This document shows positions 9,018-19,651 of a stretch of 64,000 bases of DNA, piece after piece. Both the position numbers and the translations under genes were made by a program. The notes under the pieces were generated by a model that saw only the letters and a list, made by a program, of their open reading frames with translations, made no database searches and was not told the DNA's origin. The number at the start of each line of letters is the position of its first letter. The stretch's first letter is position 1. This DNA comes from Elgaria multicarinata webbii (lineage: Eukaryota > Chordata > Lepidosauria > Squamata > Anguidae): positions 1,811,001-1,875,000 of the forward strand of contig NC_086182.1 in assembly GCF_023053635.1 (NCBI RefSeq), in the 5' to 3' direction.

Positions 9018-11873
9018 GTAGGCACAGGAGCCCCGCCGGCGGAGACACGCGCCCCCCCCCCGCCCGGCCCCGGGAAGGCCAGCAGCGCGTATGCCCGGCG
9101 GGCAAGAGGGGCCGGGCCCCGGGGGAGCCCCGCTCGCCCTCCGCCAGAGTTCACGCTCTCCTGCGTAGCTCGGGGTTGCTTGAGCAGGGGGTTGGACGTG
9201 CCCCATTCCTGCCTTGAGCAGGGGGTTGGACTAGATGGCCTTGTAGGCCCCTTCCAACGCTGCTATTCTATGATTCTATGGCTGCCACGAGGCCTGAGGG
9301 GGAGAGCGGCGCATGTCTGCCCTTGGGACGAGCCGCAGTCTTGTGGCTCCGTGGTGGGTGGGGCGCGTGTTCCGCATGCAGCATCTCTGCCTAGGGATGG
9401 GGAGGACAACAGGCTGAAGCCCCGGAGAGCGGCTTCCAGTCACTGAGTGGACAATCCCGGCACAGATGGGGGAAGCAACGGGCTGACACGGTATGAGGCT
9501 TCTTAGACTTAGAGGGACGTATGCCCGGTCCCTCATGATGAACCTTGGTTTTATTCTAAAGAGACCCCACACTAACAGGAGCGGTTTCCGTTTCCCATTA
9601 GATCCTTTTTCTCCTGCGCAATGCAGTGCGAACCTATATTTCACAGACAGATGGGGAAGTCAGGGTGATGCGAGTCCTTAAGGAGAAGTTTCCACGAGCT
9701 GCTGCTATCAAAGTAGTGGATATATCAGGTAATTAGCAATGCTTCAGCCTTGGTCCATGGTTCTAGTGGAACACTTCCTACTCTAAAGGCTTTCCTGTGT
9801 CATTTAAATCTGGCTGTTAATCCATAGATGAACTGCATGAATCCATATTTGAGCATACATTTGCAGTTCAGTTCATTTTTCTCTGCAAGCTGCATTCTAC
9901 AACCCTTCCATTCCCCTTGGAGTAGTTATTTATTAATTTATTATTACATTTATATCCCACCAAGGAACCCAAGGCAGCATACATAATCCTTCTCTCCATT
10001 TCTATCCTCACAACAACAACCCTGTGAGGTAGGTTGGGCTGAGAGTCTGTGACTGGCCCAAACTCACCCAGTGAACTTCCATGACTGAATGTGGACTGGA
10101 TCTCCCGACTCCCAGTCCAACACTCTACCCACTACACCACAGTGGCTCTCATGGCTTTATCATAGTTTTAGTAGATGATTTGGAGAAAGGCATTGGTTTG
10201 TGGTTAATTGCAATCATAATCCTAACTTATTTATTTATAATTTCCATGCTGCTCCTCAGCTCTAAAAAAGGCTTCCAAAGCGGCTCATAGTCCGTTGGAA
10301 AAAGACAGTCCGTGCCCACAGGCTTACAGTTTAAAAATACATGGCACACAGAGAAAAGGCGATGGGGAGAGAAAAGGAAGGCATTACATTTTCAACAGAG
10401 CTGATGGTGGCCCTGTATCACCTCTTATCTCCTGGCAGGGGCAGTCCAACTAAGCAAGCCCTGATGTTCTCGTAGCCTGCTCCTCTCTCCCTTGCTCCTT
10501 CGTTTTCTCCTCCACAGGGCAGTTGTATCCCTGGAGGCATTTTGTGTGCCATTTAAGCATTTATTAGACTCCTGAAAATCATCACATTCCTTTTCTCTTT
10601 TTAAAAAAATGGATTTAGCAGTGGGATGCTGGGGGGAAAATGCAGCAAGAATGCTAGGAAAGAATCAAAACAAAAAGCCAAATGAGAAGCCTAGATCTGT
10701 TGTTTTCCAAATCTTGTGATTTCTAATTTCAAATATTAAATATGAATACCCCACCCTCATCTTCTGATTAAGGCTGTGGTCCTATACACGGTTCCATGAG
10801 AGTAAGTTCCAATGAACTCTATGGGACTTACTGTTTAGTAGATGTGCAGAGGATTGCACTGTAAGACACTTGGGCCACAGCTAGACCTAAGGTTTATCCC
10901 AGGATTGTCCTGGGGTCAAACCTGTTCATCTAAGTGCCACACAGGGCATCCAGCGCTCAGGCAGGGACGAACCCGGGATGATCCTGGGATAAACCTTAGG
11001 TCTAGCTACGGCCTTAGTAAGATCAGGTTAAAGAGCATGAAGCAATTGTTAAGAAGAAAATGTGTCACACTTGTAGCAAATTAATATATAAATGGTAAAT
11101 TAATATATAAGTGATAAAATCAAATCTATTTTGTCAAGGTGGCTGTGGAGCAATGTATGAAATCCATATCGAATCTGAAGAGTTTAAGGAAAAGAGAACA
11201 GTACAGCAGCACCAAATGGTCAATCAGGTAAGCAGACTAACACATTACAGGGCGCAGAAGCATAGGAAAACATAGAAGGGCAACAAATAGGAGAGGATGT
11301 CATATGGCAACACACACCCCAGTAAATTTCCACTAATGAGAGACAGAGTGATTGCACAATGAAAGCCATATCTGGAACGATCCTGAATTTCAAGCATTTT
11401 TCTTTCATTTTCTTTGAATAGATGTATTCAAAATTTCTTAACTTTAGCTGAAAAGGTCTAGTGTAAAAAGTAGAATCAATTCTTCTGTGCCCAGTTCCCT
11501 GGATGCTCTGAGTATAAAGGAGATGGTGTACTTTGTAATGTCCACTAACAGTTTGCTTCCTGCTCAGTGTATTCTGTTGTGTAACCCACCATGTAAGAAC
11601 TAAAAGTCTGCCTATTAACATTGTGACAAATAAATGCAAGAGAAATCTATTTTAGTATGTTCTGATGTTTTTCATTTAATAGTGTGGTAGAAGAGTGACT
11701 CGGAGCATCAGCTTCTGTGTTGCCTTCTGTTCTTTCAGGCTGCTTTGTGTGTGTGTTTGCGTGCATGTGTGTGTGTAATTTACAGTGCTTTCTTCTTCCA
11801 GGCCCTAAGTGAAGAAATTAAAGCCATGCATGGACTACGGATATTCACTTCTGTTCCCAAGCACAGAAGCTAG
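8879..11873 (+). CDS. BOLA3: BOLA3, mitochondrial BolA-like iron-sulfur protein (gene span)
   Basis: BOLA3 works in the mitochondrial matrix with GLRX5 and NFU1 to deliver [4Fe-4S] clusters to lipoyl synthase and respiratory proteins. Four exons read through in phase to give 133 residues, against 107 in human. Residues 1-47 form an Arg/Ala/Gly-rich, acid-free leader as expected of a presequence. The BolA fold follows, with VLKEKFPRAAAIKVVDISGG, IESEEFKEKRTVQQHQMVNQ and GLRIFTSVPK. Cys83 and His120 sit 37 apart, as do the human cluster ligands Cys59 and His96. The start at 8879 is the first ATG in the CpG island in frame with the fold. The C-terminus is -KHRS, slightly longer than in mammals. 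The leader is longer than human's, and an internal ATG at residue 39 is an alternative start. Identity is very sure; the exact leader is less so. Confidence 0.93.
9177..9282 (+). mobile_element. CR1 LINE 3' end fragment in BOLA3 intron 1
   Basis: Contains the squamate CR1 tail TTGAGCAGGGGGTTGGACTA, then GGCCTTGTAGGCCCCTTCCAA, ending in ATTCTATGATTCTATG. The GAGCAGGGGGTTGGAC unit is present twice, a small local duplication. The rest of intron 1 (9283-9626) shows nothing recognisable. Confidence 0.85.
9627..9728 (+). CDS. BOLA3: BOLA3 exon 2
   Basis: The acceptor is TTTTTCTCCTGCGCAATGCAG and the donor TCAG|GTAATT. It encodes RTYISQTDGEVRV through VVDIS, the first strand and helix of the BolA fold. 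Confidence 0.9.
9925..10152 (-). mobile_element. tRNA-derived SINE in BOLA3 intron 2
   Basis: Read on the minus strand it has a tRNA-like head (GTAGTGGGTAGAGTGTTGGAC), then the GTGACTTTGGGCCAGTCACAG-type body, and a tail with AATGTAATAATAAATTAAT. The same SINE lies in plus orientation at 26055-26296 in MTHFD2. Confidence 0.8.
10873..11013. mobile_element. Foldback MITE in BOLA3 intron 2 (about 141 bp)
   Basis: The ends are inverted repeats of about 45 bases. The left is GGCCACAGCTAGACCTAAGG, and the right reads in reverse GGCCGTAGCTAGACCTAAGG. Both continue into TTTATCCCAGGAT. Non-coding. TTA/TT flanks are suggestive but no duplication can be assigned. Confidence 0.7.
11139..11227 (+). CDS. 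BOLA3: BOLA3 exon 3
   Basis: The acceptor is TTTGTCAAG and the donor CAG|GTAAGC. It encodes GGCGAMYEIHIESEEFKEKR and TVQQHQMVNQ, including the cluster-binding cysteine. This is the most conserved part of the protein. Confidence 0.95.
11802..11873 (+). CDS. BOLA3: BOLA3 exon 4 (last coding exon)
   Basis: The acceptor is TTTCTTCTTCCAG. It encodes ALSEEIKAMHGLRIFTSVPK then HRS and TAG, including the conserved histidine. Confidence 0.95.
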   Translation, partial: ALSEEIKAMHGLRIFTSVPKHRS

Positions 11874-11976
11874 GACTGGCTAATGGCCCACAGGGTTTGT
11901 GACTGTCAGGAGGTGGAAGGGTGCTGAGAAGATGTTTGTATTTCCACCCTCCCATGCTTTCCCCACTCATACTACA

Positions 11977-11982
11977 AATAAA
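11977..11982 (+). promoter_or_regulatory. BOLA3: Candidate BOLA3 poly(A) signal
   Basis: The first AATAAA after the stop codon, about 100 bases downstream, followed by GT-rich sequence. Another AATAAA at 13507-13512 lies beyond a CR1 insertion and is less likely for the main transcript. Confidence 0.5.
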
Positions 11983-12395
11983 ATCACTATGCTGGTGTAC
12001 AGTAAAACATGGATACCAAAGACTGGTTTCAACAGCAGTATTTATTTCAGATGTAAAAGTTTGCTCTCAATTGCATTGGCTAACTTCTTTCCCCCCAATA
12101 AGACTGGCATCAACCATACTAGTAACACTGGAGCCAAGGAAAAAAGGGAGAATGTTGTAAAAAGGTAGAACTACTCATGGGACTATCCTGTTTCTCTTTT
12201 TATGCAATGCTATGTCACAAGGCAGGTGAAAATCATGGATGAAATGTAATGCATGTTTCTGCTGGATTTGTTGCTACAGGTTGATGATACTGGGGATACT
12301 TGCAGGCCCACAAGTACAGAGATTACTGAAAGAGAATATAGGTGCATTGTACCCAAGAGTGCCTTCCTTGTAATAAGATGGTTTTAAACTACCTA

Positions 12396-13290
12396 ATTTG
12401 CAGATGACACCAAATTGGGTGGGATAGCTAATACCCTGGAAGACAGAAACAAACTTCAAAGTGATCTTGATAGGCTGGAGTGCTGGGCTGAAAACAACAG
12501 AATGAAATTTAATAGGGATAAATGCCAAGTTCTACATTTAGGGAATAGAAACCAAATGCACAGTTACAAGATGGGGGACACTTGGCTCAGCAATACTACA
12601 AACGAGAAAGATCTTGGAATTGTTGTAGATCACAAGCCGAATATGAGCCAACAGTGCGCTATGGCTGCAAGAAAGGCAAATGCTATTTTGGGCTGCATTA
12701 ATAGAAGTATAGCTTCGAAATCACGTGAAGTACTGGTTCCTCTCTATTCGGCCCTGGTTAGGCCTCATCTAGAGTATTGCATCCAGTTCTGGGCTCCACA
12801 ATTCAAGAAGGATGCAGACAAGCTGGAGCGTGTTCAGAAGAGGGCAACCAGGATGATCAGAGGTCTAGAAACAAAGCCCTATGAAGAGAGACTGAAAGAA
12901 CTGGGCATGTTTAGCCTGGAGAAGAGAAGATTGAGGGGAGACATGATAGCACTCTTCAAATACTTAAAAGGTTGTCACACAGAGGAGGGCCAGGATCTCT
13001 TCTTGATCCTCCCAGAGTGCAGGACACGGAATAACGGGCTCAAGTTAAAGGAAGCCAGATTCCGGCTGGACATCAGGAAAAACTTCCTGACGGTTAGAGC
13101 AGTGCGATGGTGGAATCAGCTACCTAGGGAGGTTGTGGGCTCTCCCACACTAGAGGCATTCAAGAGACAGCTGGACAACCATCTGTCAGGGATGCTTTAG
13201 GGTGGATTCCTGCATTGAGCAGGGGGTTGGACTCGATGGCCTTGTAGGCCCCTTCCAACTCTGCTATTCTATGATTCTATGATTCTATTA
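12396..13290 (+). mobile_element. CR1 LINE, 5'-truncated
   Basis: Starts inside the reverse transcriptase at the FADDTKLG motif. It runs through the C-terminal domain and ends with the diagnostic ATTCTATGATTCTATGATTC tail. CR1 is the common LINE of birds and reptiles and typically inserts without clean target duplications; none was found here. Confidence 0.95.
12415..13200 (+). pseudogene. CR1 ORF2 C-terminal fragment, still open
   Basis: An uninterrupted 261-residue frame of CR1 ORF2 downstream of the catalytic aspartates. It includes [50 protein letters not shown] and the end RWWNQLPREVV...FKRQLDNHLSGML. The open frame suggests a fairly young insertion. It has no start of its own and lacks the endonuclease and most of the RT, so it is not a host gene. 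The paralogous copy at 15.7-16.7 kb is more decayed. Confidence 0.9.
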
Positions 13291-14290
13291 GGTACACTCT
13301 ACCTTGCTGAGGTTAATCAATTCCATCAGTGCAATTTTATTAGCTATGATGAGCAGGGCTGTCTTTCCCCTGTGGTGTTCTGAAGATGATATGTCATCTA
13401 TTGTTTTTTAATAGCAATTTCTTTCCTGAACTGTCAAATAAGTTATACTTTTTGGTAAGGAGTTCTTTTTCATTGTCGCATGAGCAAAGTGTTGAACTTT
13501 ATGAGAAATAAAAATGCCACTTAAACTTTTTCTTCCAGTCTAATTGCTAAGCACTGTGTACTGGAACGCTGTCTAGTTCTTCTGGGAGAGGGAGCGGTAT
13601 TGAACATTTCTGTTAAATAGAAGGTATAAATACTAAGTCCGTTGAATATTTTCTTAAGAGTAATGTTCATTATATTGAGCATATAAAATGCAATAATATG
13701 AACTTATTTTTCTCTTTAAGTATAGTTCCCCATAAATAAGCACAACCAAACAACTATGAAAATGTAGAAGCCTCTAGGAACAGCCTTGAGTTGTGGTCAA
13801 TACTCTTAACAGTTCTGAACACTGAATTGGGCAGGACAGCTTATGGGATATTAATGCCGGATAGCACCTGCTAAGTGATACATGTTACAGAACGGCTGTA
13901 GAGGGTAATAGGGGTGTGTGTGTGTATGTGTGTGCAATAATGGGGCTTAGAAAGTTGTGCACCCTTGTATAAACAAAACTTATTTCCTGGAGTTTCAGTC
14001 ATGTTAACAGAACGAATGCTGCCACCTTGTGTATTAATGCTATAAAAACCTTGACTATGGTTCTAAAATATAGCTTGTGTTACATTCTTAATCAGAGAAA
14101 AATAAGACCCCACCTCCAAATAAAACATAACATTGCTTTCTTGCTGAAATGTTGAGACTTGTAAAAAAATAGAAAAAGCCAAGATAGCCATAAGAAAAAA
14201 TCTATATTAGGGCAGTACCTTTGTTAGATCATCCGTCACAAAATAGCATGCAAGCGTTCAAGTTCACCTGCACTCATCATCCCGCTAGAT
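13291..14290. other. Intergenic DNA, nothing recognised
   Basis: AT-rich sequence with a short GT run near 13915. It has no convincing gene, repeat family or RNA structure. Confidence 0.5.
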
Positions 14291-14426
14291 AAGGGGTGGG
14301 CAACTTGTGGCCCTCCAGATGTTTTGGCCTACGACTCCCATTAGCGCTCAGCATTGGCTATGCTGGGTTGGACTGATTGGAGTTGTAAACCAAAACATCT
14401 GGAGGGTCACAAGTTGCCCACCCCTG
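14291..14426. mobile_element. hAT-type foldback MITE
   Basis: A palindromic element with tips (A)AGGGGTGGGCAACTTGTGG and CAAGTTGCCCACCCCTG; the CAGGGGTGGGCAA tip is hAT-like. Flanks CGCTAGAT (14283-14290) and GACTAGAT (14427-14434) agree at 6 of 8, consistent with an aged 8-bp duplication. Confidence 0.75.
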
Positions 14427-14434
14427 GACTAGAT

Positions 14435-15717
14435 GGTAAACAAAGCAGTGGGGGTGAGAAGGCAGCAGGTGTGGAAGCCACGAAGTCTGCTTTTAGTGAC
14501 AGTCCTAAGGTGGAATGTGGGAGAAGGCAGCAGTCATTCCAATCAGGCTCTACTAGGGATGTTGGAAAAATCCCGAACAGAACCAAATGAGTTCGGATTT
14601 CTATGAATCCAATCATTAATTCTTCAGTGGACAGGCTTTTCCTGAGTTGCATGGTTTCTGCAGACTTGCAGACTGTTTCTTTAAAATCTTTCTGGAATTT
14701 TATGCAAATTTAGTCATAGAAAAATATATTGAATAAAAAAAAAACACTGGCTGAAAATGTGCATTTCCCACATAGGCTAAAACATGAAATGCGCCTTGTA
14801 GGTGATTTGTGCAAGTGCAAATTTTGCCAAATTCCAGAAATGGAAAAAAAATATCAGTTCTGCAATGAGTGGACAATGGAACGAAAGGCACCTGACAATT
14901 CACTAAACACAGATGGAACAGATTTTACAAAACAGATTCTACATCCATAGGCTCTACTAGATACTGTGAGGGTTTCAGGATTCACCTAAGACTGTCTGAT
15001 TCTTGGAAGAAACAAACTATAGTTGCTCCCCTATTTTTAAAAGTATAAAATCCAGCTGTTATCAGGATCTGTCTTCATCCTTGGATGAAACATACATGTT
15101 CCCTGGTAGGTGAAAGCAAAAGTAGAGAGAAACTAAACAGTTCTTATATTAACAGAACTGGAGATGGTTGTAGGTCTTGTACTAAGTAAAAAAAAATGTC
15201 GATGCAAGCCAAATTGGATAACTTAACCTAGTAGCTGGAAGGCACATACCTTAGAGCGTTTTAGGCCCAACCAGTTGCCCCCAGATGTGTTAGATTACAA
15301 CTTTGATAATCCCCATGCTGTCTGGGAATTATGGGAGCTGTAGGAGGGCACCAAGTTGGGGAAGGGTGCCGTGCCATAGAGCATAAAGTTCCTTCTTCAG
15401 GTGGTATAAAATCCTCTTCCTTACAGTGTAGGATCCCACTGTTGAATGGCTAAATTTAGTATTCTCCAGGTCACACAAAAAGCAAAGATAGCAGTGTAGA
15501 CCATAAGAAATATTCCACCATCTTATCAGAGCAATACCTTTATTAGACCAGTTGGGTTCCAGTCTTGAAAGTGCTCTATTCTGATGAGACCTGATCACAG
15601 CAATGGAACTATGAGCGTGCAAAGGACTTGGCTGCAAACAGAGCAGCTGCTTTATTCAGCACTCACATCTTTACTGCACTTTGCAATGAGAACACATGGT
15701 ACCCTCTCAAATTTGGG
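14435..15717. other. Intergenic DNA with MITE debris
   Basis: No gene is seen. A weak palindrome around 15270-15370 (CAGATGTGTTAGATTACAAC against GGAGCTGTAGGAGGGCACC) looks like an old relative of the neighbouring hAT MITEs. Confidence 0.4.
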
Positions 15718-16684
15718 GAAAGGTAACGAGTGGGGAACCGCAGGGCTCAGTCCTGGGCCCAGTGCTCTTCAACATTTTTATTAATGATTTGGACGAGGAG
15801 GTTCAGGGAACACTTATCAAATTTGCAGATGACACAAAATTGGGTGGGATAGCTAATACCCTGGAAGACAGAAACAAACTTCAAAGTGATCTTGACAGGC
15901 TGGAGTGCTGGGCTGAAAACAACAGAATGAAATTTAATAGGGATAAATGCCAAGTTCTACATCTAGGAAATAGAAACTACATGCACAGTTACAAGATGGG
16001 GGATACTTGGCTCAGCAATACTACAAATGAGAAGGATCTTGGAATTATTGTAGATTACAAGCTGAATATGAGCCAATAGTGTGATATGGCTGCAAAAAAA
16101 GCAAATGCTGTTTTGGGCTGCATTAATAGAAGTATATCTTCCAAATCGTGTGAGGTACTGGTTCCTCTCTATTCGGCATGGGTTAGGCCTCATCTTGAGT
16201 ATTGCATCCAGTTCTGGGCACCACCCTTCAAGAAGGATGCAAACAAGCTGGAGGGGGTTCAGAGGAGAGCAATGAGGTGATCAGGGGTCTGGAAGCAAAG
16301 ACCTATGAGGAGAGACTGAAACAACTGGGCATGTTTAGCCTTCAGAAGAGAAGACAGGGGAGACAGGATAGCACTCTTCAAGTACTTGAAAGGATGTCGC
16401 AGAGGAGGGCCAGGATCTCTTCTTAGTCATCCTAGAGTGGAAGACACAGAATCATGGGCTCAAGTTACAGGAAGCCAGATTCCAGCTGGACATCAGGAAA
16501 AACTTCCTGACTGTTAGAGCAGTACGGAGGTTGTGGGCTCTCCCACACTAGAGGCTTTCAAGAGGCAGCTAGACAAACATCTGTCAGGGAAGGGATGCTT
16601 TAAGGTGGATTCCTGCATTGAGCAGGGGGTTGGACTCAATGGCCTTACAGGCCCCTTCCAACTCTACTATTCTATGATTATAAG
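15718..16684 (+). mobile_element. CR1 LINE, second 5'-truncated copy
   Basis: Begins at the RT motif corresponding to GVPQGSVLGPVLFNIFINDL and passes FADDTKLGG. It shows the same C-terminal block as the copy at 12.4 kb and ends in the CCTTCCAACTCTACTATTCT tail. The frame is interrupted several times: a stop after NMSQ near 16077 and frame changes around 16275-16430. It also lacks part of the segment before the RWWNQLP motif. It is therefore older or less constrained than the first copy. Confidence 0.93.
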
Positions 16685-17850
16685 TAATGATGTATGAACT
16701 GTGCCCAGAAAGGAGAGGGAAAGATGAGTCCACTTGCTTATATTGTCTCTTCTGCCTTTTGTATTTCCTTTCTGGTGCTTTTGCTGTTAGACCTGCAGTT
16801 CAGGTTTAGCAGGCGGCATTTAACGCACAGCTAGAGACGTACATTTTCTGAATGTATGTCTCTACATTCAGAGACATGTGAAAGAAAACATTTCAGTTTT
16901 TTTGAAGGAGAGGAATCGATAAGTGAGTTTAGAAATATCAGAGTTTAACTAATGTTACTGCTTTAAGGACATGCTCTTCCTTTGTATTTTTGTTAATAGT
17001 TGTTTTGTTAATCCAATGAAGTAGCTTTGCTCTCCAATTAAGCATGGAGTACCATACTGAAGAAAGAACCCAGCACAAATATGTTCCTCACAAGCTCTGA
17101 CCTTATTTAACACCAGCTCTCTTGTGCTGGCTACGAGGAATCATATTACATATGATCTATGTAAGCATCTATAAGCATGCTTGTGTTTTAACTGGGTTCT
17201 TCACCAAGTCCTCCAGAACTCTGCCTTGCTAGCTTGAGTGACTAGAAGCAACTTCAGGACAGTTCTCATTAGACAAGTCATCTGAGGCCAGACATTTGTA
17301 TTCCCTCAAAGTGCAACTGCCTAGCAGGCCTTTATAGATTCTCCTTTGTTTAAAACACCTGAATATGGCCAATGAAGACTCTGAATCCAAAAGTAAGGCT
17401 TGGTTGGACATGCGAGTTGTCAGGTCAGCATACCAAAAATAAGCAGTTATTTGGGTTTTAAATATCCACATAAAGCTTAATCCACTCAGTGTATTTGATG
17501 GTGGTCTGTTGCCTATATGCCATATCAATCGAACAGACGTGTGCAGTGGCTTCTCGTGTGCCCCAGCATGCATGTATGTGCTTTGAATCCATAATGTGAA
17601 ACAATCCTAAGGGACTCTGCAAACCCAGTTCTCAGAAACAGCAGAGGAGGTAAGCTAGTTTCTGGACTTGAATCACTTCAGGCTACATTTAGGTGGGGGC
17701 ACACACACAGTCTGGAGAAGTACAGTCCAGGCAAGAAGTTTACTTCCTGATCTGCTGCTTGTGAGAATGCAGCCGTAGAGTTGGTCTAACACGCACATAT
17801 TTTCAATCTGGGTTTCTTGCTACCTCTTCATTGCTGAGACTCACTGCCTT
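16685..17850. other. Intergenic DNA, nothing recognised
   Basis: No gene-like frame, transposon end or RNA signal identified. An imperfect repeat of AGACGTACATTTTCTGAATGT and TCTACATTCAGAGACATGTG lies near 16827-16880. Confidence 0.45.
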
Positions 17851-18646
17851 TCAAAACTGTGCGTGTGTTCAGAAGCATGCCCAGGCTACTGCTCAGAAGT
17901 AAGTTCCAGGGTTGCCTCTTTCTTCACATGGGGTTGACAACGACTGGGTTCGCACAACATGGCAACCCATTGTGGGTAACAAGCCCCGGTGAGTTGTCAT
18001 GTCAGCCAAACCCAGGTTGCTTTCTCCAGCTGCTGAAGAAAGGGAAGGTGTCTTCCCCTCGCCTGGCTTTGCGGCTCCGATTCAGAGCAGTGATTGCTGC
18101 CCGCAGTTACCAGGAGCAGGAGCTCAAACCCCCAGGGAGGGCTGTGGCCTTGGCCCCTGCTGCTGGGCTGCGCCTTCCCCAACCGGGTGCCCTCCAACTG
18201 CAGCTCCCATCACCCCCAGCCAGCATAGGAGCTTCATTCCAGTACAGGTGGAGAGCTGGATGCGAGGGACCTACTGCGGCCTGATCCAGTGAAGGCTGTT
18301 CTTGTGTCCTACCTTGACACAGGCACAGCCAGCCCCAAGGCGGAGCGCCGCCGGCACACTGACCCCGCTCCCTCGGACCTGCCCTCAAGCCGGGTCAGCT
18401 CCAGGGCTTCCCTTCATGGCATGGCCCAGCACCCTCAGATCCCTGGGGCTCGTCTGCACGAAGGGTGGGCCCCGGGGCGGCTTCACAGCAGCGGCACAGC
18501 AGCCGCCATGGCGAAGCCATCCAGGGGCGAACCTGGGAACGCCGCCAAGTGGGGCGCGGCTGAGCCTGACCTTTGGGGCCGCGGAACCCAGGGCGCCCCC
18601 TGACCGGCACCCCTGGAAGAGTGGAGATAAAAACAGGGGGGGGGAA
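17851..18646. other. GC-rich block of unknown nature
   Basis: A sudden rise in GC and CpG without a recognised gene. Several overlapping frames of 70-140 residues on both strands are Pro/Ala/Arg-rich and resemble no known family, so I do not call a gene. The first 150 bases include GGGTTCGCACAACATGGCAAC, shared with a MITE-like stretch at 42.69-42.85 kb. A CTCCAACTGCAGCTCCCATC piece resembles the local hAT MITEs. It might be an orphan CpG island. Confidence 0.4.
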
Positions 18647-18722
18647 TGTTAGACAAATAGCCTTGTTCTTTCTTCTTAGGGGTGGATCCCATAGAAAGGC
18701 ACAGACCTCTGAAGAGATTATA

Positions 18723-18740
18723 AGAGATTTATTGAAAGTT
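18723..18740. repeat. Target duplication of the L1, left copy
   Basis: AGAGATTTATTGAAAGTT (18 bp) occurs exactly here and again at 19652-19669 on the other side of the L1. It is an exact target-site duplication from target-primed reverse transcription. Confidence 0.9.
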
Positions 18741-19651
18741 TTTTTTAAAATAATTTTTATTTGTTTTCTACACTATATAAACATACAACATTACAATAGT
18801 AATAATAATAATAAAAAGAAAACATCAAACAACTGCTACATACATATTGAATAAATGTTGAGTACATATATGTTGAATAAGTATTACCTATACATTATCA
18901 TACTACAACATAATCATTCTTAACATAAAAGTGCACCCCCCACCTCGGGATCTATTCCTGAGTCCAAAATCTTATCGTTTCTTCTGCTGGCGGTTTCCCA
19001 CTTGCCGTAGTAAACACAAATATTAGGAACTGTTTCCAGATTCCTTCAAACTCATTTATTTTAGTTACGCCTTTTCTCCACTTAATATTACATGTCAATT
19101 TATCATTAATGGCTATATCCCATACTTCTTTGTACCATTCTTCAATAGAATATTCCCCTTGAATCTTCCAGTTCCTGGCTACCATCAATCGTGCTGCAAC
19201 CAGCAAACTCGATATCAGCTCTATAGTTTCTTTTCCACACTTTATATCTTCAAATAGTGACAGCAATGCAATCTTTGGTGTTTGTTCTATTTTCATTCCC
19301 ACTATTTCTTCAATTTCTGAAAACACCATCTTCCATAATCTTTGTACATATTTGCATTGCCACCACATATGTAAATACGTTCCTTTTCCCCCACAACCTC
19401 TCCAACAATTTGCTGAATGCTGATCATTTATCTTATTCAATCTAATCGGGGTTAGGTACCACCTCCACAAAATTTTAAAATAGTTCTCCTTTATTCTCAC
19501 TGACAAACTTCTCAACACTCTTTGTTTCCATAGTCCCTCCCATCTCTGTTGCCCTATTTGTACCTTCAAATCTGACTCCCATACCATTTTCTCTGAGTTC
19601 TCTCTAAACTCCTTTTCTAACAATATTTTATATATTTCACTCATTAACCCT
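18741..19651 (-). mobile_element. L1 LINE, 5'-truncated, inserted in the LTR
   Basis: Lies on the minus strand with its A-rich 3' tail at the left (T-run at 18741). An exact 18-bp target duplication bounds it on both sides. Only the last part of ORF2 and the 3' UTR remain, which is normal 5' truncation. Confidence 0.93.
18952..19644 (-). pseudogene. L1 ORF2 C-terminal fragment
   Basis: 230 residues of the L1 ORF2 C-terminal region, still open. It shows the cysteine motif CWRGCGGKGTYLHMWWQC and the typical KIFWRWYLTP-like stretch (KILWRWYLTPIRLNKI). It has no RT or endonuclease domain. The open frame and exact duplication point to a fairly recent insertion. Confidence 0.9.

Larger units (their letters stand above)
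8760..9170 (+). promoter_or_regulatory. BOLA3: CpG island and promoter region of BOLA3
   Basis: Base composition changes abruptly from AT-rich to very GC- and CpG-rich, surrounding the first exon. It contains a GC box and an E-box just upstream of the start codon and has no TATA box. This is the usual promoter of a broadly expressed vertebrate gene. Large open frames on both strands here are an effect of composition. Confidence 0.75.

Noticed and set aside
8711-9446. Several 120-184-residue frames around BOLA3 exon 1
   Set aside because: Composition artefacts of the CpG island. Only the frame from 8879 to the 9017 donor continues into the BolA fold.
12415-13200. A 261-residue open frame that could be called a gene
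   Set aside because: It is the C-terminal part of CR1 ORF2 with the CR1 3' tail attached, and a second copy lies 3 kb away.
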